A DNA stretch of 64,000 bases from Thysanoteuthis rhombus (taxonomy: Eukaryota > Mollusca > Cephalopoda > Oegopsida > Thysanoteuthidae): NCBI GenBank assembly GCA_963457665.1, contig OY735227.1, positions 48,035,252-48,099,251 of the forward strand, read 5' to 3'. Below the pieces are notes generated by a model. It saw only the letters and a program-made list of their open reading frames with translations, did not search any database and was not told the DNA's origin. The stretch's first letter is position 1, and the number at the start of each line of letters is the position of its first letter. Shown here one piece after another: positions 59,423 to 64,000 of this stretch. The position numbers and the translations under genes are program-made.

Positions 59423-62400
59423 GGATAAATAGATAGATATATTTCTTCGTTAAATGTATAAAGATCGAACTCATTATAACCTTCGGTGGAATTTAAGAAG
59501 TAAAACAAAATATATAAAATATTCCATTTCAAGTGGAAGAATATTAATTTTCTTGTTTTATAAGCATTATTCCCAAAGATTTTTCATTCGTAGGTAAAGA
59601 TGAAACGTTAAAAGTATTTATCATGGAGATTAAAGATTGTAACATCATTCTTTTCATATCTTAATTCACACTCGCATGCAGAAGTTTTCTTAGGTGTCAG
59701 GACAGATTGAAAGATTAAGAGAGAAAAGAGTACTGTATATGCCAGCTGATAAGACACTCATTTTACCCGGAGAATTCTTTGCTGATAGATCTCAAATGTG
59801 ATAATCAAATATCATTGAGAGAAAAAAAACAGCATAGAGTTTGTGATTTGTATTTGTACAGTAAGCTATATAATCATCAAATATTTTCCGAGAAATACAC
59901 AAATAATTATCAAGTGCGTCATACCATTTCTAGCGTCTTCTTGCCAGCCGGTAAACACAACAGTTTGTATTTATTTCGAAAACGTAATCTTACCATCGCT
60001 GGGAACAAAGATAATCGTCGGCTGAGGGAAGATCTTCCGTGTGATTCTCGATCCATTAACAGCGGTTAATTCCATTTTTACTCGGAAGTGGCTATTTTGG
60101 TTAAGACCCAGTTTTTTTAATTCGTTGGTGATTTCGTACCGGAAGAGACGATCAAACTGCCAGGGCATCTCAGTCTCTCCTCCCAAAACGGAGAAGATCC
60201 CAGCGTAATTGGCACAATTCTCTTCCCCTACACCAGTTGGTACGCAGATGAAGATACGGACGTCAGCAGAAGCTTTGATGCCATGGAGCAAAAATCCTGC
60301 AAAAATTCGGTCACGTCCCTTGACTTTTTGCAAGATTCTTTCAAGTTGAGGAATACTAAGTCCTGCAAAGAAAAGGCTATCATACTTGTAATGCAAGACA
60401 TTCTGATAGTCAAAGACATCGTTGGGTCTGCTGTTGGTGAATGTCAATCGGTCTTGATTGGCTGTACTGTTGCTGAAAGGGCGCATAGGTTGGTTCATCA
60501 GGGGCAAAGCACAATTAGCCTCGTTGTATGACAACTTGCGGTAACGCTGAAGCTCTTGCCAAATGGCCCACAAGCGATCAACGTTACTATGATGCAGGAA
60601 GAACACAGGGTCATAGGCAGCATAATCAAGAGAAGACATCGAATGAGCATCCCTTCCTCCCAACCACGAATGGATGGTGTTATGAAGAACCTCGTAGTGG
60701 ACTTCAAACTCGCAGAAGTCTGTCTGTTCGAAAACAAAGAGTGCATGATCGTACAAATACCTATTACCAAATAAATCTGGTTGGGGGTCTCGATCAGTTT
60801 CAGCATTTTCAAAACTAATCTTCCCTTTGAAAAAAGGGTTTGGCTCAATCTGAAGATTACGGGAATTATAGAAGGTTGCTTCATTGATTAAACGTGGTAA
60901 TTCATCAAATGGTTCGATCCAGTCCCAGTAGGGGACGGCCACTCCCGACCCTCGGGCCAATAACTCATCTTCTACTAAAGAAACATAGAGTCGATGCCAA
61001 TGGGGAAATATTGGCATTCCATGGAGGCAGCATGTATGCACCATTGTACCATCTTCATTAGGGCATTGAGCTGGGAGACCGTGGAAGGAGGCAATCTCTT
61101 CATACCTGCCTTCATCTGCCATTTGTTTGAAGGCATTTCTCAAAGACTCCATTTCACCGTCATCGAAATGTAACAAGTTCTTTCTGATGCGACTGGCGCT
61201 TGTAACAGGGCTGATCCAACGTCGGCCTTCTCCAAAATTACCTAAGAATAAAAAAAGAAGATTATTGTATATCACGCACTGAATTTGTTCATCTCAATTT
61301 CTTCGAGTTTTTTTTTTAATCAGATACAGTTTTTAAGTTTGAAAATTTCATTATTTCCCAATTAACATAGAAATTCGGTAAAATTATGAGAAAAGGATTT
61401 TTACACATGAAATGCCATTTATTTTTAAATCACACAGAGAAATGCTGGAATCATAATTGTTACAGTGGAGATGGAAATGTTATACTCATTCTTTAAAATC
61501 ACTGATACATTCATGATACCTGTAATATTTAATGTTACTACTCACCAAGGCCAGGCTCGTACACTACTGTTGATGATATTTTGATGTCAGTTACCTCAGC
61601 TCCAGTCATGTCAGTGACGGTGAATTCCACGTGATATTTGTCTGTATAATGAAGTTTCATTTCGTCCATAACATGTGTGATGTCAGATTTGTAGGCGCGG
61701 TCAAATTTCCAGGGCATTTCATTTTCACTGCCTAAAACGTAGAACTCTCCGGCCTTCATTTTCTGTTCAGTTCCATCTTCTGCAATATAGTACTGGACAA
61801 GTAAAGACCGCTTCAGACCTTCTAGCATGAAAGAGACGAATACACGGTTTTTGGCCCTTCGTCGGTTGATTTCTCTTGATAATTGTGGAATAGACAAACC
61901 GTTCAGTTCCAAAGTATCGTATTCATAATGGAAGTTTTTCTTGTAATCAAAAACATCGAAAGGAACAGAATGTTCTCGTGTCATTTCGTCGGGGTTGATA
62001 TCACTTGTAAGACTGAACGGTGACATTGGTTTACGTAGCATTTCAATGGCACAATTGGCTGAATTGTAGGATTTTCCTCGGAATTTCTGTAATGCCTGCC
62101 AGGTAGCCCAGATTCTGTCGACATTACTGTGGTGAAGCATGAAGATCGGATCAAAGGCACTGTACTCCAATGAAGCCATAGAGATGGGTTCTGTACCACC
62201 GACCAGAGCATGGATGTGGTTATGGGCGATCTCATATTGGACTTCAAAATCGCAAAAGTCTTCCTGTTCAAGGGCATAAATGATCTCATTAGCCAGATGG
62301 GTATACTCTCCAAATCCAGGTTTTTCATACAAAGCTTCAATCGGTGCTCGACTTGTAGCAGCGCCGATTGAATCAATGGCACCGCTAAAGAACGGATTTG

Positions 62401-64000
62401 GTTGAGCTTCACCGTTGGCATCTGTGTACTCTCCTTCCAATACAAGGGAGGGAAGAGCTTCAATGGGGCGTGTCCAATCCCAGTAAGGAAGACCACCAGA
62501 CCAACCGTTTCGTCTCAAGCCGTTTTCAAAGTTCAAAGCGATCAGTCTATGCCAGTGTGGGAAAGTGGCCATACCGTGATGACAACAAGCATATTTCTGT
62601 TCAGCGTCTGGACTGGGACACCATTGCGTTGACCCATGGAAAGCAGCTACCTGTTGGTAACCGGTGATCTCCTTATCTGCTGCAAAGGCGGCCATGGCCG
62701 TTCGGAGAGCGTTCATCTCGGATACAGTCATACTATCCACACTTTTTCGGGACCGATGTTGTTCGTTAAACTCCACATTAGCATCAACTGTGAAATCAAT
62801 GAATATATAAAATCAATAGATTACGATGATCTGCCTTATCGATGACATCTCTTTCCTACGATTTTAGTTATTTGAATTGAAAATAAATTTTGAAAAGCAC
62901 AATTGATTTATGTGTTTTTTGTAATTATTCGTAAAATGTATGTAAAAATTGTGGTGAACGCTCAAAGACAAAAGTTACTGTGGATAAGTAAACTCGAAGT
63001 AAAGAAAAAAAGGGGCTTGCTCAACATTTTTTGCAGACTATGAACCAAAAGAGTTGAAATTTTGCAATAAATTATTGTATTTTAATTAATTTCATTAGAA
63101 GAACTCGTCTATTTTCTCCATTCAAAAGTTAATACTGATATTTCACGAGCTCCCCACAAAAATAAAATGGCTTGTGTTTACAATACACTTCAGCCAATGT
63201 GTTCTTCGACTTTCATCATTGCCTGAAGCACTGAGAGGTGCCATTATCATAATTCTATGAGTTGTATTAACTAATATTTTCATTCTTCTTAGTTCCATCG
63301 ACCAATGCACTCTCCAGCTTCCCTTATCGTTTGAAATTTTGGTACAGATAGTTGTTGATACGTGCTATTTAGACTAATATTCTTATCTTTGTTGGTTTTA
63401 TCATTACTTTTCGACCGAGGTATTCTTTGGCCTTTATCATCCTCATGTCTCACCTGAAATGATGTTAATACAGCCTACGAAAATGGAAAACAATTTGGAG
63501 ATTAATTACAATGGGTTATCATTAAATTTACTTCCGTATAAAAACTACTCCTTTTATTTATTTGTGACAATTTGATACGTTTATAGAATCTTTCATTTCT
63601 TGAAAAATCATTTTATTTCTTTTTTAATGGTAAGATTTAGTATCAAGTAACATGATATACATACATCATTATTTTACATGTGGTATTATTGAGGATTTAT
63701 TTATCTCGGAATGGCATTTCTTTTCACACTTGTTGAATCGCTAAGTGCGGTTTCACTTATTTGCGGTTGGCCCAACTTAGATGTTTTTCATCAGAGACTA
63801 AATGTCAGAAAAAGCTTTTCGATTATTTTCAAATGAAATAAGAAATTTAATTTGTAGTGACAAAATCAGTGATATTTTGTTCAAATAAGTAATTTTAATA
63901 TCGCAAATGTTGACGATTGAAATCACATCTCTGATACATACCTGGAGAATGTACATGTTTCTAGATTTTTTGTGTCTAATTTTACATTTAAATATGGAAA
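49303..64000 (-). CDS. Hemocyanin gene 2, units c to g and tail (partial, 5' part outside the window)
   Basis: This is the second hemocyanin gene, on the minus strand. Exons in transcript order: 62787-61546 (c), 61241-59994 (d), 59275-58031 (d'), 57069-56048 and 55561-55321 (e), 54240-53579 and 52888-52306 (f), 51874-50663 (g), 49322-49303 (tail and stop). FU-a, FU-b and the signal peptide must lie to the right of 64000; the last 1.2 kb is the b/c intron. Exon lengths equal those of gene 1 (1248, 1245, 1022, 241, 662, 583, 1212 and 20 nt), except FU-c at 1242 against 1239. Splice phases also match. All visible units keep the six copper histidines. The protein should join the same kind of decameric oxygen carrier as gene 1; whether the two are made together or at different stages cannot be told from sequence. 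Confidence 0.94.
49323..50662 (-). other. Last intron of gene 2
   Basis: This 1340-bp intron contains tRNA-like repeat modules at 50040-50360 related to those in the FU-e intron of gene 1. The open frame at 49469-49708 has no recognisable content. Confidence 0.6.
50040..50360 (+). repeat. tRNA-like (SINE-head) modules
   Basis: GCCAGACTGAACTAAGCTTA near 50123 and AGCGGTAAGCAAGC near 50260, followed by GAGATTTCGATTCTACG near 50300, resemble the modules at 18760-19340 and 33614. They point to one tRNA-derived repeat family spread over introns of both genes. Confidence 0.45.
50663..51874 (-). CDS. Hemocyanin gene 2, functional unit g
   Basis: This single exon has 404 codons. The acceptor CCTTTCAAG precedes GLVIQSMVEHEAGTLVRKD, and the donor is GTGAGAAT after KPGT plus one base. 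Copper motifs are FHGM, CCQHGM and HWHR, then GHNAIH and [12 protein letters not shown]; the beta domain has [14 protein letters not shown]. From SFHGMPLSC on it is nearly identical to gene 1 for about 300 residues, then differs slightly near the end (RSLVHLRLDAHDD against [13 protein letters not shown]). The N-terminal linker is largely different. Confidence 0.95.
51875..52305 (-). other. Intron f/g of gene 2
   Basis: This is a 431-bp AT-rich intron. It lacks the SINE-like segment present in the gene 1 counterpart, and nothing was recognised. Confidence 0.7.
52306..52888 (-). CDS. Hemocyanin gene 2, functional unit f, exon 2
   Basis: The acceptor TTTTTTTTCAG opens phase 0 with [18 protein letters not shown]. 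The beta domain has [14 protein letters not shown]. The donor is GTTAGTTC, with GTTAG where most donors here have GTAAG or GTGAG; the exon ends in phase 1. The length of 583 nt equals gene 1. The last ~50 residues carry most differences from gene 1. Confidence 0.94.
52889..53578 (-). other. FU-f internal intron of gene 2
   Basis: This 690-bp intron is free of recognisable transposons. Its first ~50 bases after the donor match gene 1. It shows the compact state of the intron that is 8.5 kb in gene 1. Confidence 0.75.
53579..54240 (-). CDS. Hemocyanin gene 2, functional unit f, exon 1
   Basis: The acceptor TTTTGCACAG leads to the linker [16 protein letters not shown], and from there the exon is practically identical to gene 1. 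Copper motifs are YHGD, CCLHGM and HWHR, then IHNSIH and FYVHHSM. The donor GTAAGC lies directly after HHSM, phase 0. The length of 662 nt equals gene 1. Confidence 0.95.
54241..55320 (-). repeat. Intron e/f of gene 2 with ~110-bp imperfect repeats
   Basis: The part 54530-54850 repeats elements such as 'AAAATCAGCCTTCGAAA', 'AAAATCAATCTTTGATG' and 'AAAATCAGTCTTCGAAA' (about 54563, 54687 and 54767), together with 'AGTATGCAACT..TCAGCCAC' at about 54617 and 54821. This indicates a short degenerate tandem repeat. Nothing else was recognised in the 1080-bp intron. Confidence 0.55.
55321..55561 (-). CDS. Hemocyanin gene 2, functional unit e, exon 2
   Basis: The acceptor TTTGTTTAG is followed in phase 0 by [19 protein letters not shown] and [10 protein letters not shown]. 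The donor GTAAATAA follows in phase 1. The length of 241 nt equals gene 1, with an NGT sequon. Differences from gene 1 gather in the last ~35 residues. Confidence 0.92.
55562..56047 (-). other. FU-e internal intron of gene 2
   Basis: This 486-bp intron lacks the tRNA-like modules of gene 1. Its ends next to both exons resemble gene 1; the middle does not. Confidence 0.65.
56048..57069 (-). CDS. Hemocyanin gene 2, functional unit e, exon 1
   Basis: The acceptor TTCATTACAG leads to [20 protein letters not shown], then a core almost identical to gene 1, with FHAL, CCLHGM and QWHR, VHNSIH and [12 protein letters not shown]. It ends GSSAYATFQ before the donor GTACGT, phase 0. The length of 1022 nt equals gene 1. 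The open frame upstream of 57069 is intron. Confidence 0.95.
57070..58030 (-). other. Intron d'/e of gene 2
   Basis: This 961-bp intron has an (AC)n(AT)n microsatellite at 57573-57620. Nothing else was recognised. Confidence 0.7.
57573..57620 (+). repeat. (AC)n(AT)n microsatellite
   Basis: About eleven AC units are followed directly by about twelve AT units. Confidence 0.95.
58031..59275 (-). CDS. Hemocyanin gene 2, functional unit d' (diverged copy)
   Basis: This single exon of 415 codons starts after TCGTTTTCCAG with AEFEEDTWRDVVTSANRIRR and ends at the donor GTGAGTTA after VPRK plus one base. Copper motifs are FHGL, CCLHGM and HWHR, then LHNSIH and [12 protein letters not shown]; the beta domain has [14 protein letters not shown]. 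Sequons NKT and NGS are present. It is the only unit in which the two genes differ widely: about 43 of the first ~142 aligned residues differ. Length and splice phase are still the same as gene 1. Confidence 0.95.
59276..59993 (-). other. Intron d/d' of gene 2
   Basis: This 718-bp intron has a (TAGA)n microsatellite at 59388-59421 and nothing else recognised. It lacks the 14041-14966 repeat block of gene 1. Confidence 0.7.
59388..59421 (+). repeat. (TAGA)n microsatellite
   Basis: About eight TAGA units, followed by slightly altered units. Confidence 0.9.
59994..61241 (-). CDS. Hemocyanin gene 2, functional unit d
   Basis: This single exon of 416 codons starts after TATTCTTAG with [20 protein letters not shown], identical to gene 1, and ends VPSD plus one base at the donor GTAAGATT. 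Copper motifs are FHGL, CCLHGM and HWHR, then LHNTIH and [12 protein letters not shown]. The beta domain has [14 protein letters not shown]. Over the first two thirds only one residue differs from gene 1; the remaining differences lie in the last third. Confidence 0.95.
61242..61545 (-). other. Intron c/d of gene 2
   Basis: This 304-bp intron has no insertion; the hAT-like element of gene 1 is absent. Confidence 0.75.
61546..62787 (-). CDS. Hemocyanin gene 2, functional unit c
   Basis: This single exon of 414 codons starts after GATTTCACAG with VDANVEFNEQHRSRKSVDS and ends at the donor GTGAGTAG. Copper motifs are FHGS, CCHHGM and HWHR, then AHNHIH and [12 protein letters not shown]. The C-terminal domain has [10 protein letters not shown], the same variant as gene 1. 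One extra codon lies in the linker. The core is almost identical to gene 1; the last ~15 residues differ more (IKISSTVVYEPG against [12 protein letters not shown]). Confidence 0.95.
62788..64000 (-). other. Intron b/c of gene 2, continuing past the window edge
   Basis: From about 63218 to the window end the sequence is almost identical, inverted, to about 7545-6750 in gene 1. The 430 bases next to the FU-c exon are not. No gene or repeat was recognised. Confidence 0.75.

Noticed and set aside
49303-64000. Gene 2 as an assembly duplicate (haplotig) of gene 1
   Set aside because: FU-d' differs at about 30% of residues, intron lengths and insertions differ throughout, and the C-terminal ends differ, so these are distinct genes. 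A check with long reads remains useful.

Overview
The window holds two large, near-identical molluscan hemocyanin genes lying tail to tail. The type of organism follows from the exons. Each codes for an approximately 404-421 residue, two-copper functional unit (FU), and the complete plus-strand gene has eight of them in the order a-b-c-d-d'-e-f-g. Eight units with an extra d-type unit is the layout known from decapodiform cephalopods (squid and cuttlefish); octopus and Nautilus have seven. The AT-rich introns, many microsatellites and tRNA-derived SINE-like repeats fit a cephalopod genome.

Layout. Bases 1-34545 (+): hemocyanin gene 1, from a 31-nt exon that probably ends the signal peptide (1629-1659) to a 20-nt terminal exon with the stop codon (34526-34545). 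Twelve larger exon pieces build the eight FUs. All introns between FUs are phase 1. The internal introns are in FU-b (phase 2), FU-e (phase 0) and FU-f (phase 0). The listed exons sum to 9984 nt, exactly 3328 codons with the stop. Bases 34546-49302: intergenic spacer of about 14.8 kb between the two stop codons, with SINE-like, mariner-like and Ty3/gypsy-like remnants, two minisatellite arrays (units about 90 bp and 84 bp) and a ~970-bp interspersed repeat. Bases 49303-64000 (-): hemocyanin gene 2, from its terminal exon back to FU-c; FU-b, FU-a and the signal peptide lie beyond the right edge.

How the parts work together. Each gene encodes one giant secreted polypeptide that folds into a string of oxygen-binding units; in cephalopods ten such subunits form the hollow-cylinder decamer carried in hemolymph. 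Every FU here keeps the six copper-binding histidines and the Cys-X-His motif of the thioether bridge, so all look functional.

Main observations. (1) Corresponding exons of the two genes have identical lengths except FU-c (one codon), and most FU cores are almost identical, yet FU-d' differs at about 30% of the residues compared by eye. Differences in other FUs cluster at exon ends. This mosaic suggests repeated gene conversion that spared d'. (2) The FU-f intron is about 8.5 kb in gene 1 and packed with retroelement debris, but only 0.69 kb in gene 2. (3) The spacer and introns carry several decayed transposons, a perfect hairpin and tandem arrays. I saw no sign of a system unrelated to hemocyanin. 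All coordinates, splice sites and similarities come from reading the sequence; nothing was searched against a database.
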